A stretch of 57,607 bases of DNA from Pseudomonas faucium (GTDB lineage Bacteria > Pseudomonadota > Gammaproteobacteria > Pseudomonadales > Pseudomonadaceae), in contig NZ_BQIP01000029.1 of assembly GCF_021602585.1 (NCBI RefSeq), positions 1 to 57,607 of the forward strand, written 5' to 3'. The stretch's first letter is position 1. Each line of letters opens with the position of its first letter. A program made the translations under genes and the position numbers. Shown one piece after another: positions 41,044 to 50,200 of this stretch. The notes beneath the pieces were generated by a model, which did not search any database, was not told the origin of the DNA, and was given only the letters and a program-made list of their open reading frames with translations.

Positions 41044-42492
41044 GTGACTCAGAAGCCCGACCAGTGTCTTGGTGAGTGGATTGATCGTGAAGCTCTGGCT
41101 GAAGCGATGATCCCGCTTATCGGTCAGCTCTACCGCAACAACAATGTGGTGAGCTCGATTTATGGCCGCAGCCTGATCAACCGTTCGGTTATCTCGATCC
41201 TCAAGGCACACCGCTTTGCGCGTCACCGTCAAACCGACGAAACCGAGCTGTCCGTCCACGAGACATTCCCCCTGCTCAAGGCCATGAGCGAGCTGAAGCT
41301 GGGCGCCGCCTCGGTCGACCTGGGCAAGCTGGCGAACAAGTTCAAGCAGGAAGGCAACGGCCGCAGCGCCGAGCAGTTCGTGCGTGAAGAACTGGCCGAC
41401 GTGGTTGGCCAGCAGAACGCTTCGGCGCGCAAGGGCACCGACGTCGTCCTGTACGGCTTCGGCCGCATCGGCCGCCTGCTGGCGCGCATCCTGATCGAGA
41501 AGACCGGTGGCGGCGACGGCCTGCGCCTGCGCGCCATCGTCGTGCGCAAGGGCGCCGAGAACGACCTGGTCAAGCGTGCCAGCCTGCTGCGCCGTGACTC
41601 GGTGCACGGCCCGTTCGATGGCACCATCACCATCGACGAAGCCAACAACACCATCACCGCCAACGGCAACCTGATCCAGGTCATCTACGCCAAGAGCCCG
41701 AGCGAAGTCGACTACACCCAGTACGGCATCGACAACGCCCTGATCGTCGACAACACCGGCGTATGGCGTGACGCCGACGGCCTGGGCCAGCACCTGGCCT
41801 GCCCGGGCGCTGCCCGCGTGATCCTCACCGCACCTGGCAAGGGCGCGCTGAAGAACATCGTGCACGGCATCAACCACGGTGACATCGCCGCCGATGACAA
41901 GATCATCTCGGCCGCCTCCTGCACCACCAACGCCATCGTGCCGGTGCTCAAGGCCATCAACGACAAGTACGGCATCGTCAACGGCCACGTCGAAACCGTT
42001 CACTCGTTCACCAACGACCAGAACCTGATCGACAACTTCCACAAGGGCAGCCGTCGTGGCCGCGCCGCGCCGCTGAACATGGTCATCACCGAAACCGGTG
42101 CTGCCACCGCAGCCGCCAAGGCACTGCCAGTGCTCAAGGGCAAGCTGACCGGCAACGCCATTCGCGTGCCGACGCCTAACGTGTCGATGGCCATCCTCAA
42201 CCTGAACCTTGAGAAAGGCACCAACCGCGACGAAATCAACGAGTACCTGCGCCAGACCGCCATGCACTCGGAACTGCACAAGCAGATCGACTACGTCAGC
42301 TCCCAGGAGGTGGTTTCGACCGACTTCGTGGGTTCGCGCCACGCCGGTGTGGTCGATGCCGAGGCGACCATCGCCAACGACAACCGCGTTGTGCTGTACG
42401 TCTGGTACGACAACGAGTTCGGTTACAGCTGCCAGGTGGTTCGCGTGATGGAAGAGATGGCCGGTGTGAACCCGCCAGCGTTTCCACGCTGA
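41044..42492 (+). CDS. gap: Glyceraldehyde-3-phosphate dehydrogenase, N-terminally extended
   Basis: About 482 residues from the GTG at 41044, chosen because GGAAGG lies five bases upstream; an ATG at 41029 would add five residues. Typical GAPDH is about 335 residues. Here the Rossmann motif YGFGRIGRLLAR begins only near residue 137, after a helical extension of about 130 residues. The catalytic Cys293 is in SAASCTTNAIVPVLKAI. Similar long GAPDHs are found at this place in pseudomonads. The extension has no motif I can name. A strong terminator follows. Confidence 0.92.
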   Translation: MTQKPDQCLGEWIDREALAEAMIPLIGQLYRNNNVVSSIYGRSLINRSVISILKAHRFARHRQTDETELSVHETFPLLKAMSELKLGAASVDLGKLANKFKQEGNGRSAEQFVREELADVVGQQNASARKGTDVVLYGFGRIGRLLARILIEKTGGGDGLRLRAIVVRKGAENDLVKRASLLRRDSVHGPFDGTITIDEANNTITANGNLIQVIYAKSPSEVDYTQYGIDNALIVDNTGVWRDADGLGQHLACPGAARVILTAPGKGALKNIVHGINHGDIAADDKIISAASCTTNAIVPVLKAINDKYGIVNGHVETVHSFTNDQNLIDNFHKGSRRGRAAPLNMVITETGAATAAAKALPVLKGKLTGNAIRVPTPNVSMAILNLNLEKGTNRDEINEYLRQTAMHSELHKQIDYVSSQEVVSTDFVGSRHAGVVDAEATIANDNRVVLYVWYDNEFGYSCQVVRVMEEMAGVNPPAFPR

Positions 42493-42513
42493 TTCGCTTG
42501 TAAAGTGCTAGAG

Positions 42514-42544
42514 AAACGGGAACCTTCGGGTTCCCGTTTTTTTT
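42514..42544 (+). terminator. Rho-independent terminator of gap
   Basis: AAACGGGAACC-TTCG-GGTTCCCGTTT with a UUCG-type tetraloop and eight T residues, about 20 bases past the stop. Confidence 0.95.
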
Positions 42545-42569
42545 GACCAGCTTTTAGGGTGTATCTACC

Positions 42570-42648
42570 GGCCCTATCGCCGGCAAGCCGGCTCCCATAA
42601 TGACAGCACCGTCGTACCCGTGGGAGCCGGCTTGCCGGCGATAGGGCC
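42570..42648. repeat. Inverted REP pair between gap and apbE
   Basis: GGCCCTATCGCCGGCAAGCC with CGGCTCCCA and its mirror image ending GATAGGGCC, spaced by about 22 bases. Unlike most copies here it lies between two same-strand genes, 25 bases before the apbE start, so it is in the apbE leader or promoter. Confidence 0.9.
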
Positions 42649-42673
42649 GTTGCCGACAAGCGAGACTCCAACT

Positions 42674-43672
42674 GTGCGCACAGCCCTGCTGTTCATCCTG
42701 ATGCTCCTCACCGCCTGCAACCAGGGCCCGGCCCTGGAGCGCCTGGGCGGCCCGACCATGGGCAGCAGCTACAGCATCCAATACGTGCGCGAACCCGGCG
42801 GCCCGGCACCGGCCCAGGTGCAGGCGGCGGTCGAGTCCATCCTGCAGGACATCGACCTGCATTACTCGACCTACCGCGGCGACTCCACCGTCAGCCAGTT
42901 CAACCAGCTCCCCGCCAACCAGTGCCTGGCCTTGCCCGCCGACATGCTCGAACTGGTCGCCCTCGGCCAGCACCTGGCCGAGCAGAGCGACGGCGCCTTC
43001 GACCTCACCGTCGAGCCGCTGCTCGACCTCTGGGGCTTCGGCCCCCAGGCCCGCCACGAACAGGTGCCCGACCCCAAGGCGCTGGCCCAGGCCCGCCAGC
43101 GCGTCGGCTACCGGCACCTGCACCTGGACGGCCAGGCGCTGTGCAAGGACGCCCCCGTGGAGCTGGATTTCAACAGCATCGCCGCCGGCCACGCGGTCGA
43201 CCTGATTGCCGAACGCCTGCGCGCCATGGGCGTGGCCAGCTTCGTCGCCGAAGTCACCGGCGAGCTCAAGGCGCTCGGCCGCAAGCCCGATGGCAGCCCC
43301 TGGCGCATCGCCCTGGAGCTGCCGCGCGACGACCTGCAGATTGCCCGCCAGGTCATCCCGGTCGATGGCCTGGCGTTGTCGACCTCGGGTGACTATCGCC
43401 ACTATTTCGAGGAGAATGGCCGGCGCTATTCGCACACCTTCGATGCCCGCCTCGGGCGGCCGGTCGAGCATGGCCTGGCAGCGGTGACCGTGCTCGATGG
43501 CTCGGCGCTGCAAGCGGACGGTTATTCGACCCTGCTGCTGATCCTCGGGCCGGAGCAAGGTTGGGATTTTGCCGTTGCCCATGACCTGGCCGCCGTGCTG
43601 GTGACTCGGGTGGCGGGTGGCTTCGTCTCCCGAGCTACGCCCGCGTTCGAACGGGCCGTGAAAGGCGAATGA
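42674..43672 (+). CDS. apbE: FAD:protein FMN transferase ApbE (lipoprotein)
   Basis: A 332-residue lipoprotein from a GTG start: RTALLFILMLLTAC is a signal with lipid-modified Cys15. The ApbE fold shows GGPTMGSSYSIQY, LHYSTYRGDSTVSQFN, FNSIAAGHAVDLIAERL and SHTFDARLGRPV. Two usual motifs are changed: the common GGE is TGE (EVTGELKALG), and the C-terminal T-DALATA is ADGYSTLL. It covalently attaches FMN to Nqr or Rnf subunits. In P. aeruginosa the nqr operon occupies the gap-apbE interval; here it is absent, so any target lies elsewhere. Confidence 0.88.
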   Translation: MRTALLFILMLLTACNQGPALERLGGPTMGSSYSIQYVREPGGPAPAQVQAAVESILQDIDLHYSTYRGDSTVSQFNQLPANQCLALPADMLELVALGQHLAEQSDGAFDLTVEPLLDLWGFGPQARHEQVPDPKALAQARQRVGYRHLHLDGQALCKDAPVELDFNSIAAGHAVDLIAERLRAMGVASFVAEVTGELKALGRKPDGSPWRIALELPRDDLQIARQVIPVDGLALSTSGDYRHYFEENGRRYSHTFDARLGRPVEHGLAAVTVLDGSALQADGYSTLLLILGPEQGWDFAVAHDLAAVLVTRVAGGFVSRATPAFERAVKGE

Positions 43673-43875
43673 AAGCGCAAGCAAGGAAGATCCACGCCAG
43701 GGAACCGGTAAACCATATGTAGTGCAGGCAAAATTGGCCTACGACGCGACCAAGGGTTAATGTGCGCGGCGTTCACGCTTGATTAGACTGCACACGAATT
43801 TTCTCATGGCGCTCCGGCGGCATGATCGAGTCCCGCGGCGACCGTGGCTGGCGGGCCAGTTCTGAAGGAGTACGC

Positions 43876-45270
43876 ATGGCTGTCTACAACTACGACGTAG
43901 TGGTGTTGGGTTCCGGCCCGGCCGGAGAAGGTGCGGCAATGAACGCCGCCAAAGCAGGGCGCAAGGTGGCGATGGTCGATAGCCGTCGTCAGGTCGGTGG
44001 CAACTGCACCCACCTGGGCACCATCCCGTCCAAGGCACTGCGTCACTCGGTGCGGCAGATCATGCAGTTCAACACCAACCCGATGTTCCGTGCCATCGGC
44101 GAGCCGCGCTGGTTCTCCTTCCCCGACGTGCTCAAGAGCGCCGAGAAGGTGATCTCCAAGCAGGTTGCCTCGCGCACCGGCTACTACGCGCGCAACCGCG
44201 TCGACGTGTTCTTCGGCACCGGCAGCTTCGCCGACGAGCAGACCGTGGAAGTGGTGTGCCCCAACGGCGTGGTGGAAAAACTCAACGCCAAGCACATCAT
44301 CATCGCCACCGGCTCGCGCCCGTATCGCCCGGCCGACATCGATTTCCACCACCCGCGCGTCTATGACAGCGACACCATCCTCAGCCTCAGCCACACCCCG
44401 CGCAAGCTGATCGTCTACGGCGCCGGCGTGATCGGTTGCGAATACGCCTCGATCTTCAGCGGCCTGGGTGTGCTGGTGGAGCTGGTCGACAACCGCGGCC
44501 AGCTGCTGAGCTTCCTGGACTCGGAAATCTCCCAGGCGCTGAGCTACCACTTCAGCAACAACAACATCACCGTGCGCCACAACGAGGAGTACGAGCGGGT
44601 CGAAGGCCTGGACAACGGCGTGGTCCTGCACCTGAAGTCGGGCAAGAAGATCAAGGCCGACGCCTTGCTGTGGTGCAACGGCCGTACCGGCAACACCGAC
44701 AAGCTGGGCCTGGAGAACATCGGCATCAAGGTCAACAGCCGTGGCCAGATCGAGGTCGACGAGGCCTACCGCACCAGCGTGCCGAACATCTACGGCGCCG
44801 GTGACGTGATCGGCTGGCCGAGCCTGGCCAGTGCCGCCCACGACCAGGGCCGCTCGGCGGCGGGCAGCATCGTCGACAACGGCAGCTGGCGTTTCGTCAA
44901 CGACGTGCCGACCGGCATCTACACCATCCCGGAGATCAGCTCGATCGGCAAGAACGAGCAGGAGCTGACCCAGGCCAAGGTGCCATACGAAGTGGGCAAG
45001 GCGTTCTTCAAGGGCATGGCGCGTGCACAGATCGCCGGCGAGCCGCAGGGCATGCTGAAGATCCTGTTCCACCGCGAAACCCTGGAAATCCTCGGCGTGC
45101 ACTGCTTCGGCTACCAGGCTTCGGAAATCGTCCACATCGGCCAGGCGATCATGAACCAGCCGGGCGAGCTGAATAACCTGAAGTACTTCGTCAACACCAC
45201 GTTCAACTACCCGACCATGGCCGAAGCCTATCGGGTAGCTGCCTACGACGGCCTGAACCGGCTTTTTTGA
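43876..45270 (+). CDS. sthA: Soluble pyridine nucleotide transhydrogenase
   Basis: A 464-residue flavoprotein. The FAD motif [17 protein letters not shown] is at the N-terminus, the NAD(P) motif [17 protein letters not shown] near residue 190, and the dimerisation domain ends [20 protein letters not shown]. The redox-active disulfide of related lipoamide dehydrogenases is absent ([13 protein letters not shown] has one Cys), as expected for SthA. It transfers reducing equivalents from NADPH to NAD. The ATG at 43876 follows TGAAGGAGTACGC. Confidence 0.96.
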   Translation: MAVYNYDVVVLGSGPAGEGAAMNAAKAGRKVAMVDSRRQVGGNCTHLGTIPSKALRHSVRQIMQFNTNPMFRAIGEPRWFSFPDVLKSAEKVISKQVASRTGYYARNRVDVFFGTGSFADEQTVEVVCPNGVVEKLNAKHIIIATGSRPYRPADIDFHHPRVYDSDTILSLSHTPRKLIVYGAGVIGCEYASIFSGLGVLVELVDNRGQLLSFLDSEISQALSYHFSNNNITVRHNEEYERVEGLDNGVVLHLKSGKKIKADALLWCNGRTGNTDKLGLENIGIKVNSRGQIEVDEAYRTSVPNIYGAGDVIGWPSLASAAHDQGRSAAGSIVDNGSWRFVNDVPTGIYTIPEISSIGKNEQELTQAKVPYEVGKAFFKGMARAQIAGEPQGMLKILFHRETLEILGVHCFGYQASEIVHIGQAIMNQPGELNNLKYFVNTTFNYPTMAEAYRVAAYDGLNRLF

Positions 45271-45318
45271 GCGGCTCCGGCCGGTGGCCTGAGCCGGTCG
45301 GGGAGACCGATTTCAGCC

Positions 45319-46035
45319 CTACCCGAGGGTGGTCTTGGCCAAACCGGGAAAGTCTGTAATCAGGCTGTCCACGCCAAAGTCAGCGAGCCGGCGCATCAGT
45401 GCCGGTTCGTTGACCGTCCACACCGACACGTGCAAACCCTGGCCCTGTGCCTTGAGCAGGCGCTCTGGGGTGCACAGTGTCCAGTTCAACGCCAGCATCT
45501 CGCAGCCATAGTTCTGCGCGACCTTCAGCGGGTCGAGCCAGGCGTATTCGGCGACCAGCCCGCGTTTCACGTCCGGTACCAGTTCCAGCGCCGCGCCCAG
45601 CACCTCGCGTGAGCTGGAGGTGATGGTCACCTTGTCCAGCAAGCCGTACTGCTGGGCCAGTTCGCGGATCGCCAGCACCGTGGTGGCCGCGCGGGTGCGC
45701 GAGGCGCTCTTGACTTCGAGCTGCCAGTGCTCGAAGGCGCATTTCTCGAACAACTCCTCAAGCCGCGGGATAGGGCAGGGCTGCACATGGCCCGGGCCGC
45801 CCTTGCGCGCGTCGTAGGTGACCAGGTCGACGGCCGGGTGTTCGGCCACCTTGCCGCGCCGGCCGGTGGTGCGCTTGAGGGTGGGGTCGTGGATGACCAT
45901 CAGCTCGTTGTCGGCCGACAGGTGCAGGTCCAGCTCGCAGCGATTGACGCCGTGGGACAGGCACTGACGGAAGCTGGTCAGGGTGTTCTCGGGCGCTTCG
46001 CCCTTGGCGCCACGGTGGCCGTAGATAAGGGTCAC
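45319..46035 (-). CDS. Glycerophosphodiester phosphodiesterase
   Basis: A 238-residue GDPD-domain protein. The catalytic pattern is complete: His7-Arg8 in YGHRGAKGEAPENT, Glu34 and Asp36 (CELDLHLS) and His49 (MVIHDPTL). There is no signal peptide, so it is cytoplasmic (UgpQ-like rather than GlpQ-like). It hydrolyses glycerophosphodiesters to glycerol-3-phosphate and an alcohol. It follows the PilZ-like gene on the same strand after 32 bases, and the two may be co-transcribed. Confidence 0.92.
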   Translation of the reverse strand: MTLIYGHRGAKGEAPENTLTSFRQCLSHGVNRCELDLHLSADNELMVIHDPTLKRTTGRRGKVAEHPAVDLVTYDARKGGPGHVQPCPIPRLEELFEKCAFEHWQLEVKSASRTRAATTVLAIRELAQQYGLLDKVTITSSSREVLGAALELVPDVKRGLVAEYAWLDPLKVAQNYGCEMLALNWTLCTPERLLKAQGQGLHVSVWTVNEPALMRRLADFGVDSLITDFPGLAKTTLG

Positions 46036-46067
46036 GTTCGTTCCTTCAGGTCAAGAATGAATAAGGC

Positions 46068-46652
46068 TCAGGAGGCGGGGTCGTTCTGTTCCAGCTGCTG
46101 GCGCCGTTGTTGCTGCTGGCGCTGCAGGATATAGCGGGCCAGCAGTTGGCGCTGGGCATCGGTCATGTCGATGAATTCGGTGCCGACCTCGTAGTCGCCT
46201 TCCGGGCGCGGGTCGCAGTGGGTGATGCGCCCGCGCAGCAGCAGGCCGTGGGCGCGTGGCATCAGCACCATCTTCACCTTCACCCGGGTGCCAGGGGCAA
46301 TCTGCTGGGGCTGGGCGAACTCGACGCCGCCCTCGGAGATGATCACCCGTTGCGGCTGGCCGATCTCGCCGATCAGGCTTTGCGCGACCACCGCGCTGAG
46401 CAGGTCCAGGCGTTTGTTCTGCGCCCGCAGGAAAGCCGCCAGGGTGCGGTCCTTCTCGCTCAATTGGCGCAGCAGGTGCTGTGACTCGAAGTCTGACAGG
46501 TGCAGCTCGCTGAGCAGGTTGAACAGTGGTGAATCATCCTGCAACAGTTCTGGCTCAAGGGCTTGGGCCGCGCTCAAGGGGCTTATTTCCAGTGCGATCC
46601 GATCTTCGATGCGGTAGTATTCGCGGCGATCTTCTTCGTCTAATGTCGTCAT
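46068..46652 (-). CDS. PilZ-domain-like protein
   Basis: A 194-residue protein with RREYYRIED at residues 9-17, which contains the RxxxR c-di-GMP motif. A helical insertion (about 40-95) follows, then a beta-barrel with RVIISEGGVEFAQPQ, where PilZ proteins have (D/N)xSxxG; here Ile104 replaces the acidic residue. The C-terminus is Gln-rich (RQQQQRRQQ). Nucleotide binding may therefore be weak or lost. I chose ATG 46652; a much longer frame covers the antisense of lolC and is not real. Confidence 0.85.
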   Translation of the reverse strand: MTTLDEEDRREYYRIEDRIALEISPLSAAQALEPELLQDDSPLFNLLSELHLSDFESQHLLRQLSEKDRTLAAFLRAQNKRLDLLSAVVAQSLIGEIGQPQRVIISEGGVEFAQPQQIAPGTRVKVKMVLMPRAHGLLLRGRITHCDPRPEGDYEVGTEFIDMTDAQRQLLARYILQRQQQQRRQQLEQNDPAS

Positions 46653-46745
46653 GGCGAACCCATGGTAGCGGCGGTGGTCCGAGTGTAAAGCCGCCACAGG
46701 CGCCTCGCCACAAGGACGTTCCCTTTCATCCGAACAAGCCCCGAC

Positions 46746-47996
46746 ATGTTCAGACCTCTTTTCGCATTCATCGGTACGCGTTACACCCGTGCCAAGCGCC
46801 GTAATCACTTCGTCTCGTTCATTTCCCTGACCTCGATGATCGGCCTCGCCCTGGGCGTGGTGGTGATGATCGTGGTGCTCTCGGTCATGAACGGTTTCGA
46901 CCACGAGATGCGTACCCGCGTGCTGGGCATGATCCCGCATGCCACGCTGGAGAGCGGCCAGCCGATCAACGACTGGCCTGCCCTTGCCCAACAAGTAAAG
47001 CAGAATCCGCAGGTGCTGGCGGTTGCGCCCTACACCCAGATGCAGGGCCTGCTGACCCATGACGGCAAGGTGCAGAAGGTGCTGCTCAACGGCATCGACC
47101 CGACGCGCGAGCGTGAGGTGTCGATCATCGACAACTTCATCCTGCAAGGCCGCCTCGACCAGCTGGCGCCGGGTGAGTGGGGCATCATGATCGGCGACAA
47201 GGCCGCCGCCAAGCTGGGCGTGGCCGTCGGCGACAAGCTGACCTTCGTCGCCCCCGAGGTCAGCGTGACCCCGGCCGGCATGTTCCCGCGCATGAAGCGC
47301 TTCACGGTGGTCGGCACCTTCCACGTCGGCGCCGGCGAGATCGACGGCTACCTGGGCCTGACCAACATCGCCGACCTGTCCCGCCTGCACCGCTGGAAGG
47401 CCGACCAGGTGCAGGGCCTGCGGCTGAGGTTCGACGACCTGTTCCAGGCGCCACGAGTGGCCTGGAGCATCGCCCAGCAGCTGGGCGAGCAGGAGTACTA
47501 CAGCCGCGACTGGACCCGCACCCACGGCAACCTGTACCAGGCGATCCGCATGGAGAAGGCCATGATCGGCCTGCTGCTGCTGCTGATCGTCGCGGTGGCG
47601 GCGTTCAACATCATTTCCACCCTGGTGATGGTGGTCAACGACAAGCGCGGCGACATCGCCATCCTGCGCACCCTGGGCGCCACGCCCGGGCAGATCATGG
47701 CCATCTTCATGGTTCAGGGCACGGTGATCGGGGTGATCGGCACCCTGATCGGCGCCGTGGTCGGGATCCTCGCCGCGCTCAATGTCAGCGCGGCGATCGC
47801 CGGCATCGAGAAACTGATCGGGCACAAGTTCCTCAATGCCGACGTGTACTTCATCGATTACCTGCCGTCGCAGATCCAGGCCCAGGACGTGTACATGGTC
47901 TGTGGTGCGGCGTTGGTCCTGAGTTTCTTCGCCACCCTGTACCCGGCCTGGCGTGCGGCCCGCACCCAGCCTGCAGAGGCGCTACGTTATGAGTGA
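46746..47996 (+). CDS. lolC: Lipoprotein-releasing permease LolC
   Basis: A 416-residue inner-membrane permease of the LolC/LolE family: one N-terminal TM ([20 protein letters not shown]), a large periplasmic domain, three C-terminal TMs, and the conserved end AEALRYE. With LolD it forms the ABC machine that hands mature lipoproteins to LolA. It overlaps lolD by 8 bases. It is about 53% Leu/Val/Ala/Gly-like in its TM parts, as expected for the family, and of normal length. Confidence 0.95.
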   Translation: MFRPLFAFIGTRYTRAKRRNHFVSFISLTSMIGLALGVVVMIVVLSVMNGFDHEMRTRVLGMIPHATLESGQPINDWPALAQQVKQNPQVLAVAPYTQMQGLLTHDGKVQKVLLNGIDPTREREVSIIDNFILQGRLDQLAPGEWGIMIGDKAAAKLGVAVGDKLTFVAPEVSVTPAGMFPRMKRFTVVGTFHVGAGEIDGYLGLTNIADLSRLHRWKADQVQGLRLRFDDLFQAPRVAWSIAQQLGEQEYYSRDWTRTHGNLYQAIRMEKAMIGLLLLLIVAVAAFNIISTLVMVVNDKRGDIAILRTLGATPGQIMAIFMVQGTVIGVIGTLIGAVVGILAALNVSAAIAGIEKLIGHKFLNADVYFIDYLPSQIQAQDVYMVCGAALVLSFFATLYPAWRAARTQPAEALRYE

Positions 47997-48687
47997 GTCG
48001 CGCATGAGTGATAAAGCCGTTCTGAGTTGCCGCAACCTGGGCAAGTCCTACGACGAGGGCCCGGAGTCGGTGCAGGTGTTGTCGGGCCTGAACCTGGAGC
48101 TGCACGCCGGTGAGCGGGTGGCCATCGTCGGCAGTTCGGGCTCGGGCAAGAGTACCTTGCTCAACCTGCTGGGCGGCCTCGACCGGCCGACCCAGGGCAG
48201 CGTCTGGCTGGCCGGCGAAGAACTGTCGGCCCTGGGCGAGCGCGCCCGCGGCCTGCTGCGCAATCGCGAGCTGGGGTTCGTCTACCAGTTCCACCACCTG
48301 CTGCCTGAGTTCACCGCCATGGAGAACGTGTGCATGCCGCTGCTGATCGGCCGCACCGCCATCCCCGAAGCCCGTGAGCGCGCCGAGGCGCTGCTCAAGC
48401 GCGTGGGCCTGGGCCACCGCCTGCACCACAAGCCGGCCGAACTGTCCGGCGGCGAGCGTCAGCGTGTGGCGATCGCCCGCGCGCTGGTCAACCGCCCGGG
48501 CCTGGTGATGCTCGACGAGCCGACCGGCAACCTCGACCACCACACCGCCCAAGGCATCCAGGAGCTGATGCAGGAGCTGTCCAGCTCCTCGCGCACGGCG
48601 TTCCTGGTGGTGACCCACGACCTCAACCTGGCGCGCCAGATGGACCGTGTGCTGAAGCTCGACGACGGCCACCTGGTCGCGATCTGA
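47989..48687 (+). CDS. lolD: Lipoprotein-releasing ATPase LolD
   Basis: A 232-residue ABC ATPase. Walker [11 protein letters not shown]-loop [10 protein letters not shown], signature LSGGERQR and Walker [13 protein letters not shown] are intact. The start at 47989 overlaps the lolC end; a second ATG at 48004 would drop five residues. It energises lipoprotein release from the inner membrane by LolCE and lies between its two permease genes. Confidence 0.95.
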   Translation: MSESRMSDKAVLSCRNLGKSYDEGPESVQVLSGLNLELHAGERVAIVGSSGSGKSTLLNLLGGLDRPTQGSVWLAGEELSALGERARGLLRNRELGFVYQFHHLLPEFTAMENVCMPLLIGRTAIPEARERAEALLKRVGLGHRLHHKPAELSGGERQRVAIARALVNRPGLVMLDEPTGNLDHHTAQGIQELMQELSSSSRTAFLVVTHDLNLARQMDRVLKLDDGHLVAI

Positions 48688-48727
48688 GCCAGGCCGCCCC
48701 ACCTTATTTCATTGGGTATTTTCGTAC

Positions 48728-50200
48728 ATGTTCAGACCCTTGCCCTTGTTCATCGGTGCTCGCTACACCCGTGCCAAGCGCCGCAACCATTTCATCTCGT
48801 TCATCTCGATGACCTCGATGATCGGCCTGTCCCTGGGCGTGCTGGCGATGATCGTGGTGCTGTCGGTGATGAACGGCTTCCAGCGCGAGATGAGTTCGCG
48901 CATTCTCGGCCTGGTGCCGCATGCCGCGATTCTTGGCGTGCAGCCGCTGGATGACTGGCGCGCGACCGCCGATGCCGCGTTGAAGAACCCGGCCGTGATG
49001 GCGGCGGCGCCGATCACCGAAATGGAGGGCATGCTCTCCTACAAGGGGTCGATGCAGCCGATCCAGGTCAGCGGCATCGACCCGGCCGAAGAAGGCAAGG
49101 TGTCGATCGTCGGCCAGCATATCGTCCAGGGCCGCCTGCAGGACCTGCAGCCGGGTGAATACGGCGTGGTGATCGGCGAGCTGACCGCACGGCGCTTTCG
49201 CCTCAATACCGGCGACAAGCTGACCTTGATCGTGCCGGAAATCAGCAAGGAGCCGGGCGGCATCACCCCGCGCATGCAGCGCCTGACCGTGGTCGGCATC
49301 TTCAAGGTCGGCGCTGAGCTCGATGGCTCCCAGGCCTACATGCACGTCGCCGATGCCGGCGAAATGCAGCGCTGGGCGCCGGGCCAGGTGCAGGGCGTGC
49401 GCCTGAAGCTGCACGACCTGTACGCCGCGCCGCAGGTGTCCAAGGCGATTGTCACGGGGCTTGGCGATGCCTACCGCGCTGACGACTGGTCGCACACCCA
49501 GGGCAGCCTGTTCAGTGCCATGAAGATGGAAAAGACCATGATTGGCCTGCTGCTGATGATGATCATCGCCGTGGCCGCCTTCAACATCATCGCCACCCTG
49601 GTGATGGTGGTGAACGACAAGGGGCCGGACATCGCCATCCTGCGCACCCTGGGCGCCACGCCGGCGCAGATCATGGGCACGTTCATGGTCCAGGGCAGCC
49701 TGATCGGCATCGTCGGCACGCTGATCGGTGGGGTGCTCGGGGTGATCGCCGCGTTCAATGTCAGCCAGATCGTCGGCTGGCTGGAGCGGGTGAGCGGGCA
49801 GCACATCTTTACCTCGGATGTGTACTTCATCAGCAGCTTGCCGTCGGAGTTGCAGTGGGGGGATGTGGCGATGATCTGCGTGGCGGGGTTGGTGATGAGC
49901 TTCCTGGCGACCATTTACCCGGCGTATCGGGCGTCGCAGGTGCAGCCGGCGATGGGCTGCAAGGCAGCCCTAACGGGTTGCCCCGAATTCGATCACGAAC
50001 CGCGTCCAGCCACCCTCACATTCCGCGCGAATCTGCCCGCCATGGGCCTGCACGATCGAGCGGGTAATCGCCAGCCCCAACCCCGCATGCTCGCTGCTGC
50101 CTTCTCGCCGCGCCGGGTCCACGCGATAGAACCGATCGAACAGCCGAGGCAACGCAGCGCTGTCGATCGGCGCCCCGGTATTGGCCACGCAAATCCGTGA
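48728..50200 (+). CDS. lolE: Lipoprotein-releasing permease LolE with altered C-terminus
   Basis: The first 408 residues are a normal LolC/E permease ([21 protein letters not shown]-terminal TM, periplasmic domain, three C-terminal TMs, then YPAYRASQVQPA). At that point the expected short end (EALRYE in LolC) is missing. The frame instead continues for 82 residues through GGGCTGCAAGGCAGCCC and the antisense of the convergent histidine kinase gene. The tail has no family character. The overlap with the kinase gene is 231 bases. Either the 3' end was lost in a rearrangement or the assembly is wrong here. Confidence 0.9.
   Translation: MFRPLPLFIGARYTRAKRRNHFISFISMTSMIGLSLGVLAMIVVLSVMNGFQREMSSRILGLVPHAAILGVQPLDDWRATADAALKNPAVMAAAPITEMEGMLSYKGSMQPIQVSGIDPAEEGKVSIVGQHIVQGRLQDLQPGEYGVVIGELTARRFRLNTGDKLTLIVPEISKEPGGITPRMQRLTVVGIFKVGAELDGSQAYMHVADAGEMQRWAPGQVQGVRLKLHDLYAAPQVSKAIVTGLGDAYRADDWSHTQGSLFSAMKMEKTMIGLLLMMIIAVAAFNIIATLVMVVNDKGPDIAILRTLGATPAQIMGTFMVQGSLIGIVGTLIGGVLGVIAAFNVSQIVGWLERVSGQHIFTSDVYFISSLPSELQWGDVAMICVAGLVMSFLATIYPAYRASQVQPAMGCKAALTGCPEFDHEPRPATLTFRANLPAMGLHDRAGNRQPQPRMLAAAFSPRRVHAIEPIEQPRQRSAVDRRPGIGHANP

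Noticed and set aside
43960-44040. Missing second Cys in SthA as a defect
   Set aside because: Soluble transhydrogenases lack the redox disulfide of related disulfide reductases, so this is normal.
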